Below, in pieces: positions 45,915 to 56,572 of a stretch of DNA of 64,000 nt. The notes below the pieces were generated by a model. That model saw only the letters and a program-made list of their open reading frames with translations. It did no database searches and was not told where the DNA came from. The DNA is from Hydractinia symbiolongicarpus (Eukaryota > Cnidaria > Hydrozoa > Anthoathecata > Hydractiniidae), in NCBI RefSeq assembly GCF_029227915.1, contig NC_079875.1, positions 28,702,001-28,766,000 of the forward strand. The letters run 5' to 3'. A program made the translations under genes and the position numbers. How positions within the stretch are numbered: the stretch's first letter is position 1; every line of letters starts with the position of its first letter.

Positions 45915-46412
45915 TACCGCAAGTTTATCATATGTAGTGCGAGTTACAAATTTAAACTGCGAGTTTGACGTATCATAGTGCGAGTTACAAATCTTAAACT
46001 GCGAGTTTATCATATCTAGTGCCAGTTAAACATTTTAAACTGCGAGTTTAACGTATCATAGTGCGAGTTACAATTTTTAGACTGCGAGTTTAAAATATCT
46101 ATTGCGACTTACAAATTTTAAAATGCAAGTTTATTATATCTCGTGCGAGTTACAAATTTTAAACTGCGAGTTTGACATATCTAGTGCGAGTTACAAATTT
46201 TAAAGTGCGAGTTTATCATATCTCGTGCGAGTTACAAATTTTAAACTGCGAGTTTGACGTATCATTGTGCGAGTTACAATTTTTAAACTGCGAGTTTAAA
46301 ATATCTATTGCGAGTTACAAATTTTAAAATGCAAGTTTATGATACCTCGTGCGAGTTACAAATTTTAAAGTGCGAGTTTATCATATCTAATGCGAGTTAC
46401 AAATTTTAAACT
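45915..46412. repeat. 41-bp minisatellite, about 12 copies
   Basis: Units of 41-42 bp with the skeleton TGCGAGTTACAAATTTTAAA, CTGCGAGTTT and a variable ATCATATCTAG / GACGTATCATAG end. Each unit itself holds two TGCGAGTT half-motifs about 21 bp apart, so it likely arose by dimerisation of a roughly 21-bp unit. Two types of unit end alternate irregularly. Confidence 0.92.
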
Positions 46413-47354
46413 AAATAAGGAAAACAGGAAAATCCACATGCTTTTCCAAGCTACTCTTTTTTAAAAGCGCCTAGGGGACAATTATTAAAGAAAAACGGTT
46501 CTGGGTGAAAGTTATTGAGGGTCAAGAGAAATTACATTATGTATTGTTCTTACTTTACGACGAAAATGAGGTTGTTCTTAGTTTTAGAAACAACAATTTG
46601 AACCTAAAGTTGTTCTTTTGTTATTTGTATTTGCCAGAAAGGAAAGTCTCATGTTCTTATAAAATTATATATGTAAGAAAAGCGTGGAAGTCGCTGCTTA
46701 GGGCATGTATTTAGTCGATATTAGCAAGAAGTAATTGTACGGGAGGGTATGGATAGATTCTTCAGTGAGGAATTATCATTAGTAGGAATTATCTAGGGCG
46801 GCAATTTTATTCGGATTCTCAAACAGTTTTTTTTAAAATTTTAAAAGTGGCAAGTGACATTACAACGACACGGTGAGTTGTTAAGAATTAAAATGGAAGT
46901 AGGCAAACTGGCTTTGATTGGCGCAGCAAGTATAAATATTTAGGGGGCAGTGTGGGAAGAAGTGGAGAAGAACATCTATTGTGCTACGAGTGGTGAAAAC
47001 TGGAGTAATAGTACTACGGTAAACTACAAGTGGTTAGAAATGGGATTGAAACTACTGTTAATCATCAAAAACTACATATAGGGACGAATAAATTAAGTCT
47101 AATTTCTGCGTACCGCAAGAGAACAAACCCCAGTCTTTGTCGCCTAAAATCTCTTTCAGCATATTGGTTTTATCTTAAAATAATTTTTGGTGAAAAAATT
47201 TTTTTCCAAAGCCTAGCGTACATTTCTGAACAGTACTATGCACAGTACACAGCAACAAGAAAAACTTTCAAAGTTGATGAGTGTTAAGAATTAATAGCAT
47301 TGGAATAATACTTGTGCTCAATAAATTGTTTTCTTCGCCATAGTAGGATTATTA
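46413..47354. other. no gene called
   Basis: Medium open frames (46505-46714 and 47030-47287, plus strand) lack domains and clear splice context. Confidence 0.35.
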
Positions 47355-47497
47355 TATAAAAAAAGAACATATAAAATTTACAATAAAATACACGAAGCTT
47401 TTTATAAATAAAACTTAACACCTTCAGGTAAGTAAGGATTATTTACGAAAAGCTTCGTGTATTTGATTGTAAATTTTAGATTTTTTTTTTATATCAC
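47355..47497. mobile_element. short foldback (MITE-like) element
   Basis: Left arm from about 47355 (ATATAAAAAAAGAACATATA, AAATTTACAATAAAATACAC, GAAGCTTTTTATAAAT) and right arm ending about 47497 pair as imperfect inverted repeats of about 50 bp, best around AATACACGAAGCTTTT / AAAAGCTTCGTGTATT, with a spacer of some 35 bases. An 11-bp direct repeat ACTTGTGCTCA occurs outside (47310-47320 and 47497-47507), but the left one is not adjacent to the arm. Confidence 0.6.
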
Positions 47498-47900
47498 TTG
47501 TGCTCACGTTATTACATATACAACCTGTTTTAGGTAGTAATAGTCTTTTAGCAATACCACAATTACTGTGTATCGAGAAAAATTATCTCCACCACATAAA
47601 AAGCTTCATACCTTTAAAAGAGTAACGCTTCTTAGCAAGCTGGAAACTTATTGGCTTTACATCACTAAATAAAAACACCGTTTAATTATAGTGCTGCTAT
47701 TTTTTTAATCTTTATCAATCTGTACAAACATTTAACACACAGGCTGTAGAAATATTTCAATTGTATGCGAGAAATATTGAAGCAGTTGTAATGATATATC
47801 AATCATTTAAAACAGTTCAATGACAACAAATTCTGATTCTGATCAATATGGTGATGTGTAGAGACGATGACAAGTAACACATAGAGGATTTTAAATATAC

Positions 47901-49663
47901 CTACTTCTGTTGTTGTTTTCCAGAACGAGGATTTACAATTGGTTTCTCGTACTCTATAAAATACAATAAAAATTTTTTAAAATTCGCACAATTTATGTTA
48001 AAACTTTAATCAATAAAATGAAAAACTCACTTTTCAGACTTTCTACTAAGTTCATTAGATCAGTTGTTAATTGTGAATAGTTGGGTTGAGTTTCAACTTC
48101 ATCAATCAAGTTTCTATAAACAGAACATTCATTGAGATCTACACCAACAGTGGTGACGTCATCTATTGAAATATTTATTTCGCCCAATGGATTTGACAAA
48201 ATATCTGCTTCGTTCATTTGATGAAGATGTGAATTGAATGTTGGGATAGTTCTTGGAAACGAGGATAGCCTGCGAAGTTGTCGTTCAATTTCCAACTTTT
48301 CAGTAACTAACTCAAAATGAGATTTTAAATTAAAAGCTTGAACGTAATCTGTAAATTCTTGTACTTTCTTATTGTCGACAAAACCATCACAAGTCAATTT
48401 TGCTTTAAATTCTTCAGACTTCTCATCGAATATCCGCAATAGATCTTCTTCTTCTTTATTTATTATTTTGAGATATTCGTCTAGTCGTTTTAACTTTCTT
48501 TCTTTTAATTTTTGAACAAATACTTCCCTTTCTTTCTCCAAATTTGTTAAAGCGTCACCGTATTTTCTTGTTAACTTTTCCAACACCACTTTTGTTTCAT
48601 TGAATGATGTAATAAACGACTGAAACCACTTTTTGGCTTCCAGGCCAAAATCATCTATCGATTTAATTCTGTGATTCTTATGTTGTCGGTGTTTGCAATA
48701 AACACATGTTAACAAATTTTCACAATCGATACAGGCAAATTTGGCAAGCGAGTCATGTTGCTTACAAAATGGTTGGAGTTCTTGCAGTTTTTGATTGAAA
48801 ATGACATTGATATATGATTTTTTGGAACAAGAATGAAAGTTTTGACATTTTTCACAGATCTTTAAACTGCATTTTGAACAGGAATAGTTGATCATCTGGT
48901 TGCAGTCTTTACTTTGATGACATAAAGAATTAACTTTTTCACCAGGGGAGCTATGAACAAAGTAATATCAATTTTTTTACAAAAACATTCTATGTAACTA
49001 AATTATATATCCTTATTATCCATTATAGTGACTTTCTTGACATATGCTAAACACATTTTATGACGACCATGAGCTGCTATTTTTGTTACTTTTTTCTTAT
49101 TTTTTGAACACTTTGTACTCACGATATGAATATTTGGTATAAAATTTCTGCTTTAAAATATAATTTCCCTATGTTTATTATTCTTTTATGAAGAGCTTTT
49201 AGATTTGTAATTGTATTTTTTTGTTCACATACAAACCACATTTGTGTATAGGTAACTGAAATGTTTGAAACTAAAAACTTTTTCACAAAATTATGTCTGT
49301 GTTATTTCCATGCGCGTTTGTCTAAATTAAACATTCTGACAATTACTGAGAGAAGTACTAAGTAGTATTGAGCGTGTTCAGTATTATGTACATAGGATTA
49401 ACTTACACTTTGTCCAAAATGCCAGTTAATGTAAACACTTTCATTAATGAGGATGTTGTTTGTTCGTGAGTAATTGTTGTCTTTTTAGTACACCTCACTG
49501 GACAAGACAGTTCAGCACTCCCATCTTCCATAAATAATAAAATACCATCTAGACAACCTTGACAATAAGTGTGCCCGCAGTTCAGTTGTTTAGGCTCATG
49601 ATAGGTGTCTAAACAAATCTTGCATTCCAACAACGCAGCAAGCTCAACTTTTGATAAAGCCAT
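47901..49663 (-). CDS. TRIM-type protein (RING, two B-boxes, coiled coil), three exons, intact
   Basis: Exon 1: 49663-49407, donor GTAAGT. Exon 2: 48950-48031, acceptor TTTGTTCATAG, donor GTGAGT. Exon 3: 47953-47901, acceptor TATTTTATAG, ending in TAG. Sizes 257+920+53 = 1,230 nt, exactly 410 codons with matching phases: a 409-aa protein. Start MALSKVELAALLECKICLD (an in-frame ATG 16 codons upstream, at 49711, is possible). RING about residues 14-60 (CKIC, CGHTYC, CLDG, CPVRC). B-box 1 about 95-135 (CHQSKDC, CSKC, CEKC). B-box 2 about 150-190 (FCKQHDSLAKFACIDC, CVYCKHRQHKNH). A long charged coiled coil follows and a short tail KYEKPIVNPRSGKQQQK. No NHL or B30.2 domain. Expected role: RING E3 ubiquitin ligase; substrate unknown. 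Confidence 0.9.
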
Positions 49664-49711
49664 TTTATTACAGAAACTTGAAAATACTTCTAAAAAATAA
49701 AATTCAAGCAC

Positions 49712-50629
49712 ATTTTTAATTCCAGATAAGTGAGATTGTTTAGTATATTTATGAGTGAACAGCTTTCCACTGAAAAATGCTTACGTGGCATGAAAAAAAA
49801 CTACTAGTAAAGCGATAAAAAATCCATATGAAGCACACAATCTTTCAATATCAGCAAAGGTGATAAAAACATGCTACGCAAAATGTCAATGTCAAGAACT
49901 CCAACTCCAACCAAGCAGAAATTATCATATATGTCAGAGAAAAAAGAGTGAGAATTTGCCAAAAGTTGTTACAGCCATTATTACAGCAAATGCAATATAT
50001 GGCTTTCTGTAAAATAATTATCATATATGTCAGAGTGAAAAAAGTAAGAAATTGCCAAAAAGGTGTTAAAGTAAAGATAATTCCACAGATTCTGTTTCAT
50101 ATCACTCCAATAAAGTTATTCAAAATATTATTTATGAAAAAAGAAATAAAAAATCAAGATTATGAATCAAAAAGTATACTCCGCCTAGATTTAGCATAAT
50201 CAACAAACAGTAAAAACTTAGATATTAGGCTGAAATAATGTTTTACTCACAGCACAATCAATCGAGTACTTTTTAGATTGAAATTTTTCGGCGTTATGTT
50301 TCCTTTCTACAATGCTACACTTATCATCAAACAGCCTTTATATGAAGCAAATGCAATATATGACTTTCTGTAAAACAATGAATTTCCAAACCAAGTATAT
50401 AGTAAACGTTTAAAGTTATTTAATATTTTAGGTCATAAGATATATACAAAACTTTTTCTTCTAACTTGTGTTTTCAAAAATATCTTTTACAATACTGAAA
50501 CTACAAATGACACGTCAGTGTTTGTCCAGTAATAAAAATATTTAATTAAACAGTGCAATAATAGACCTCTTTTGTTGCCATAGTTCGTATTTGATTTCAG
50601 AAGCTCTTCATCGCAGATAAGACACTCCT
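49712..50629. other. upstream region of the TRIM gene, no gene seen
   Basis: AT-rich. A short direct repeat (ATTATCATATATGTCAGAG near 49921 and 50018; GCAAATGCAATATATG near 49987 and 50346) is the only structure noticed. Confidence 0.4.
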
Positions 50630-53141
50630 TTATTTGTTTGTCTTTAAAAAGCTTAGTAGCGATGACGTCAAACGCTTGTTACTTCTTATCCATGACAACA
50701 TGATTGTTGAGTCGCTCCATAAATAAACGGAATCGATATAAAATACTGACGAAAGTGTTTTTGTGACCTGATTGATTAATTTCGACAACATTACAGCAGA
50801 TTGAAGCTCTAACCTGGGGATTGTACATTTCGATATCGGTGCTACACGTAATTGTGATGTAACCAACGAGACTTGTGCATTCCCAACTGCATCAACAAAA
50901 CGAATATATACACAACATCCAAACCCCTTTAGACTGGCGTCACAAAAAGCGTGTAATTCTACATGATCAGCATTAACATGGTCACCATACCACCGTGGAA
51001 AAACAATCTCACTACAACTCTCGATGTCGTCAGTAACAGCTATACAAACGTTCTGAAACAAAACCTTCAACTTCATAACAAATAAGATAATTAAACCTAA
51101 CGGGTCATATATCGATGCGATGAAACTGAGCACCTTTCTTTTGGTTGGTGTCGGCTTCGTTAGATGCAATAAATGTTTAAGGTTAAATACTGTATTGTCC
51201 TTCTTTTTGTCCCATGCAACACTCAATACTTTGGTACGCGATTTTGACCTCGTATTTGATGGAAACACATTCGATACTATATCCTCCAATTCACGGGAAT
51301 TAGACTAAAACTTTTGTAAATGAAAGGATGCTTCTGATAATCTTGTTCACCATTTCTTAAAAAATTTAAACGCTTCGGTGACATTATTAGCTTCTGAATC
51401 AAGATCGTCGACATGCAAAGAATTTAGGATTTTACCGACAAACTCAGGATCGGTATGGTTGTATGTGTGAATGTGTTTGATTAAGGTAGCTGCCAGGAGG
51501 AATGGAGACGAAGTTACTCCAAATAAAACACGACATATACGATACGATGCGACGGGTTCATTTGTTAAATTCAACGCATCCAAATTATCAATATTGACAT
51601 ACCATATAAATCGACCGTAATCTTTGTGTTCAGGAGTAAGAAATATTTGCAAGAATGCCTTTTCAATATCTGCTATGAATGCTATTTTATGTAAACAGTA
51701 GCGTAAGAGAACATCTTGTAACGCTTCGGTTAACGAAGGGCCAGGATGCAAACAATCGTTGAGAGCGGGTCCGTTAGCTCTACTAGTGGCGTCAAAAACC
51801 ATACAAATTTTTGTTGTTGTCACTACTGGTCGATGGGGAAGATAATGTTTCTCCTTCAACTCATGTTCGCATGGATCAACAACTTTCTCGACAACGCCCT
51901 CCTGCAATTGTTCTTTAATAATACTATGGTAACCGTTTAAAAAAAGCGTCCCATTGTTTTTAAATTTATTTCCCAGTGTTTTAAATTATTCAAAACAATA
52001 GTTAAAATTATCTTGTAACGGATGGTGATTTTCCTTGAATGGCAACGAAACTTCGCACCGGTGTGAGTTAGCGTTACAAATAATACACTTCTCAATCCTT
52101 TGTAGTAAAATCGTTTACGTCATCTTCTTTGATCGTAGGCAACGCCTTCTCGAAGTCGGCTTTTAATTGATCTTTAGTGGCAACAAGGTCGGCTTGAACT
52201 TTGAAAACATGTGATAACAAAACTTTTTGATATATTGTAGAAGAACTACTTTGTTCATCACTAACACACTGCCTGGCAGTGAGCGGGATTCGATCCGCGG
52301 TCCCCAGAACTGGGAGCCGCAGACGAACACACTACACTACGTGCGGCAATATGTTAGTGATGAACTCAGATAGTTTATCTGGATGGTATGTATACATAGG
52401 TGAATATTTATCATTGCACATCCGTATTTCATTCTCAACAGAGAATGCTTCACCCCGATCAGACCTCTGATCATGACGGGCGAGTATAATGCGTGTAAGT
52501 CATATTGTAGAAGAACTACTTTGTTCATCACTAACACACTCAAAAGAGAATGCTCTCTGTTGAGAATGAAATACGAATGTGCAATGATAAATATTCACCT
52601 ATGTATACATACCATCCGGATAAACTATCTGAGTTCATCACTAACATATTGCCGCACGTAGTGTAGGGGGTTCGTCTGCGGCTCCCAGTTCTGGGGACCG
52701 CGGATCGAATCCCGCTCACTGCCAGGCTAACAAACTTTTCATGTGAGAAGATACCAACATTTGTGTATTTTCGTAACTTTCTTTTAACAATTTTAGGGCG
52801 GTTTGATAATTTTCGTTCGATAATTTACTGCCAGCATTAACAGCGGCTGCACTTTCTTTGACAAGATTTTTTAAGTAAGTCATCTTCTGTACATCGGATA
52901 AATCCTCATTCCTGTCGACGGCACACTCAAAGTTATCAATAAAACACTGCCAGTTTTATGGCTGTCCGTGAAAGGGTTTAATTTCTAATCTTGAAAGTTT
53001 GACAATGTATTGACTTGTACTCGATGTGTTGATAACGGACGCGGTTTCTTGTTTCTCTTTAACTACAAATTCATTAATGTTCAACATACGTCTCTTAAAT
53101 GCGATCGCATATTCTGTAGCTAAATCTACTTCCTTGTCCAT
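50630..53141 (-). pseudogene. BEL/Pao LTR-retrotransposon relic
   Basis: In minus-strand order: a gag part (53141 to about 52735) with KLSRLEIKPFHGQP, a TAA, NWQCFIDNFECAVDRN and SDVQKMTYLKNLV, the DUF1759-type pattern; a foldback insertion (52232-52735); a short remnant; then reverse transcriptase (51907-51347) with YLPHRPVV, LNDCLHPGPSL, FIADIEKAFLQI, CRVLFGVTSSPFLL and HVDDLDS as the catalytic motif; then the Pao-type region (51289-50630) with RKVLSFIASIYDPLGLI, ELHAFCDASLKGFG, IPRLELQSAVML and LWSDSTIMLSWI (RNase H-like). Protease, zinc knuckle, integrase and both LTRs are missing or unrecognised. At least two frame breaks. Confidence 0.85.
52232..52735. mobile_element. foldback element with two inverted tRNA-like modules
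   Basis: Arms of about 180 bp (52271-52450 and 52546-52728) are near-perfect inverted repeats. Each holds a tRNA-like core: read in its own direction TTGCCGCACGTAGTGTAG, TTCGTCTGCGGCTCCCAG, and a B-box-like GGATCGAATCC. In the left module, a perfect 13-bp inverted pair GTTCATCACTAAC / GTTAGTGATGAAC encloses the core. A 39-bp direct repeat (from ATATTGTAGAAGAACTACTT) occurs at 52232-52270 and 52502-52540. The element interrupts the BEL/Pao gag. A third, partial module lies at 56323-56465. Whether this is an inverted SINE pair or a foldback transposon cannot be settled here. Confidence 0.75.
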
Positions 53142-53194
53142 ATCATTTCTGTCTTTATCTAAAATATTAACAGGCTCAAAAAAGCAGTGGATGA

Positions 53195-53605
53195 CGCAAC
53201 AGTCTCAGGTTCTATATATTTTAGTCGTAGAATTCATAAACGAGGCATTTAAAAGAGACGACTGTCTCATATATTTGCGATTTTTCGTATTGATACAAGA
53301 TAAATGTCATTTACGGTCGACAATCTCGTCTCAGGTGCTATATATTTTAGCCCTAAAATTGATAAATGAGGCATTTAAAAGAGACGACTGTCTCATATAT
53401 TTGCTATTTTTCGTATTGATACAAGATAAATGTCATTTACGGTCGACAATCTCGTCTCAGGTGCTATAAATTTTAGCCCTGAAATTGATAAATGAGGCAT
53501 TTAAAAGAGACACTGTCTCATATATTTGCGATTTTTCGTATTGATACAGGATAATTGTACTTTAGGGTCAACAATTTCGTCTCAGGTTCTATATTTTTTG
53601 CCGTA
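53195..53605 (+). repeat. 124-bp satellite, block E (about 3.3 units, plus orientation)
   Basis: Three full units and a part unit matching block D (CAGGTTCTATATATTTTAG, AATTCATAAACGAGGCATTT, TTGCGATTTTTCGTATTGA). Two neighbouring units share TTTACGGTCGACAATCTCG and CAGGTGCTATA, so local duplication is recent. Confidence 0.92.
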
Positions 53606-53689
53606 GCTAGTGTGGAACAGTTTATGGCTCTAAATTCTTCTGCTTATTTTAATGCCAAAAAAAGTTGAGGCACCTCACGTCTCTCCCGA

Positions 53690-53982
53690 ATGGGTAACTT
53701 AATCGGACCAATTTCTTCAAGTTTTGTCAACCCACCCGTTTTGAAACGGACGGGTTGAGTCCAGCATCTGCAAAAATGTGTTGGTATTAGCGAAGTTTTT
53801 CGGACGTGAGAAAAGTTTTTAAACCCTAATATTTTCTTAACCGTTTGTCAAACGCACATGCTTATTTTGATCAGCGGTCTAGCTCTACACAATAAATGTA
53901 ACCGGTAGACAAATATCTAAAAAATAATATGATGTATTAAAGTGTCTTTGTTGGCGTATTTTTCCACAGAACTTATCGACAG
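53690..53982 (+). mobile_element. degenerate Helitron 3' part
   Basis: Plus-oriented remains: AATGGGTAACTTAATCGGAC, CCCGTTTTGAAACGGACGGG, TTAACCGTTTGTCAAA, then a decayed end TATTTTTCCACAGAACTTAT, CGACAG where other copies have TTTTTCCACGGGCCTTATCGACTAG-like sequence. Hairpin and CTAG are both mutated. Confidence 0.6.
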
Positions 53983-54789
53983 CTTGCCTAACGGGAAGCT
54001 ACAACAAGTAAACAAAATGTATTTATTATCGAGTGCGAAAGGCCAGAATTTCCAACGCGATGTCTTGTTTACACCTTTCATTCTGTGAAAATAACCTAAA
54101 GATATTCATTACTTTGTAGACGGTAGACTAGAATCAAAATCCTATTCGAAGCAATATTTGACGGTAAACGGAGAAAAGATTTGTGTTAAGACTGAAGAGT
54201 GGCTGTGTATCAGGTGGCGGTATCACCATTTCTACAGTGGTTACATTAATGAACTAACCAAGTATATTTTTTCATTCTTGATATTTATGAAATTTTCGCT
54301 ACGCTCTTCACTGAAAAAAGACACACCTCCAACAACTATCAGATTATCGATTATTCCAGTTCATGGACACTGTTCTCGAAGCTTAAGCATATCTATAAAA
54401 TCTATATTTTCTAATATGTTATAAACGCAAGTTGTATGTTATGTGGACACATTCGCTTATGTTATGATTAATAACTAGTTAATTAATAAACAAACAAAAT
54501 TTACTAATTTCGTAAATATAAAAGTTCCAAAAAAATCAGTTTAACTTCAGTCAAAAGAAAATGTTCAAAAGCAGAGAACCGTAAGTAGAACTTTCATTCA
54601 ATAAAGAATTATTATAGTAATATTAATTTGGTTTGAGACAAAAATAGACAGCCTTGGATTAATACCTTCACTTTTAAAATAATACATGTATCTTTTAAAC
54701 ACATTCACTTTTTTCTCCCAGAAGCAAAAACACTTTCTTTCGACAATCACCAAAAGAAACAGCACATTTTCACATTTTACAGTAATTTT
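53983..54789. other. no gene seen
   Basis: AT-rich. An 88-codon frame at 54158-54424 has no supporting context. Confidence 0.4.
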
Positions 54790-55030
54790 TTCTCACCTTA
54801 AAAACTTTTTTAAAAAAGTGAAGCATCCATGAACAGGAAACCAATCTTTCTAACGGAAGAAGATTTGTGTGATTGAAACAAAACCAAGACGTGCAGACTG
54901 CATTTCACAAACTATCTACATTTTGTATACCATTTTTTTCGCCCGAGTGAACCGAAAAAAGTATACACCAGGCCTGGACCAAACTTGTCGTTTATTCATT
55001 ACTGTAGGTTTTTAGCACCTGCAGAAATTA
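54790..55030 (+). repeat. dispersed repeat, copy 2 (partner 20100-20366)
   Basis: See the entry at 20100. Matching strings occur in the same order, with small indels. About 30 bases further on, at 55050-55140, Helitron-like strings follow (GCTGATGCAAAAAATGCATA, CTTTTGACGAGCAGTTAAG). Confidence 0.65.
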
Positions 55031-56322
55031 ATGTAATGTAATATGTAGAGCTTGAAATGCTGATGCAAAAAATGCATAGAATCACATGCTTTTGACGAGC
55101 AGTTAAGATATAAGGCTTTGCAAGTTTTGCTGAATCAGCAAACATTTGCCAAAGTACTTATATACCTAATATTTTGCAAGAATTTTTTTTGTATTGCAAA
55201 AACTGTATAAAGTTTTGCATGACAGACAGTGCAATTTTTAATGAAACGCAAAAAACATAATGGCTTTATGCCACAATTCCACTCTACATTGAGTATTGTG
55301 TACTACTTCAGGTAAGTTGGTAAGTGAATACGTAATTTACAAACTTTTATTTTTACATAATTTTTTAATCCCCGTGCTTTATGCAAAATCACTTTTTTCA
55401 AATTTAAAACGCTACGCAGATTCCACTTAAAACAAAGAACTGTCCCCTTGCAAAACACTTATGCGTGAAGTGCTTAAAAATTCTGGCACTTCTCTATCGT
55501 TGATTTGAATTGGAAAAAATTGCATTTAGCTCTCCAAAAATTTTTAGTTAAACGCAAAACAAAATTACTTTATGTAACAATTCCACTTTACATTGAGTAT
55601 GTGTAACTTCAGTGAAGACAACCAGAGACGTTCTCATTTACTACTTCATAATGAAAAAGGATATGCTATTCTCTCTATGATATACGATTAATATGTATTT
55701 AATGACTCTATTTTTATTGCTATTTTAGACCAGTTTTGTTTGAAATCGTATTCTAGTAAAATTTACCTTTTTTTCCAAGAATAAAAAAGCCCATGGTATT
55801 TTGGTTTTAATTGTTGATCACATTTTGTCTTTATTATATCGCGCAGGACAAGTTATGAAATCTTAGTTACTTATCTTGTCTGAACAAAATACACAATGTC
55901 TACTATAAACACGCCTGCTGCACTTCGCTTTTTTACTTTGCTTTATAAAAAGCATACATAAAATTATAAAAACATTTCATACCACCCTTGAACAAACTCT
56001 CTATCGGAAATTTTTGTTGTCATCATTATTCTTTTTGTTAAAATCATCTAAACAAGTAAATACGAATCTTTGAAGAACTGATAACGGTCGTACATAACAG
56101 AGTAGATTTTGATGGAAAAAGTTTAATAAAAATTGAAACCTTTTCATTTTGATGTTTGTGATCATTAGATTCGAATTTATTGCATTTTCTAAGTCACCAT
56201 TTTCTTTGTTTTTCTCAGCTATGTCCAGCAAGTCAGTTATTCCATTATCAATACATTAACAACCAAGGGTGTTACCTAGTGTGTTTTATATTTCTGATTC
56301 CAAATAGTATCTTAATGCATAA
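55031..56322. other. no gene seen
   Basis: AT-rich. A short string, ATTCCACTCTACATTGAGTA, recurs with one change near 55267 and 55582, about 315 bp apart. Confidence 0.4.
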
Positions 56323-56465
56323 GTGAATATTTATCATGATAAATATTCACCTATGTATACACATTATCCAAATAAAATATCTTGAGTTCATCACTAATAT
56401 ATTGCCGCACATAGTGTAGTGGGTTCATCTGCGGCTGCGGTGATGAACAAAGTAGTTTTTCTTTA
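56323..56465 (+). mobile_element. partial tRNA-like module with perfect palindrome
   Basis: Matches the foldback element at 52232-52735: ATAAATATTCACCTATGTAT, GTTCATCACTAATATATTGC, CGCACATAGTGTAGTGGG, then GATGAACAAAGTAGTTTTTC. The tRNA-like core is internally deleted (B box lost). The left end is a perfect 28-bp palindrome (56323-56350) centred on ATCATGAT, as if the two inverted arms of a longer copy had been joined with the spacer removed. Confidence 0.7.
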
Positions 56466-56497
56466 ATATCTTAATGCTTTGTTTTTTTCCCATAAAA

Positions 56498-56572
56498 TCT
56501 AATTAAACCCACGCGGTGAAACATCATTAATGTCACCACCTCGTTTCCAAGTTATTTTTTTTATAAAAAACA
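56498..56572 (-). mobile_element. short Helitron fragment
   Basis: CCCACGCGGTGAAACATCAT, TAATGTCACCACCTCGTTTC, CAAGTTATTT matches 59229-59282 almost exactly, then breaks off. Confidence 0.7.

Noticed and set aside
47310-47507. 11-bp ACTTGTGCTCA direct repeats as target-site duplication of the foldback element
   Set aside because: The left copy is some 35 bases away from the inverted arm, so it is not a proper target duplication.
52620-52735. A functional tRNA gene in the foldback element
   Set aside because: T-arm pairing is imperfect and the segment is repeated inside a larger inverted structure.
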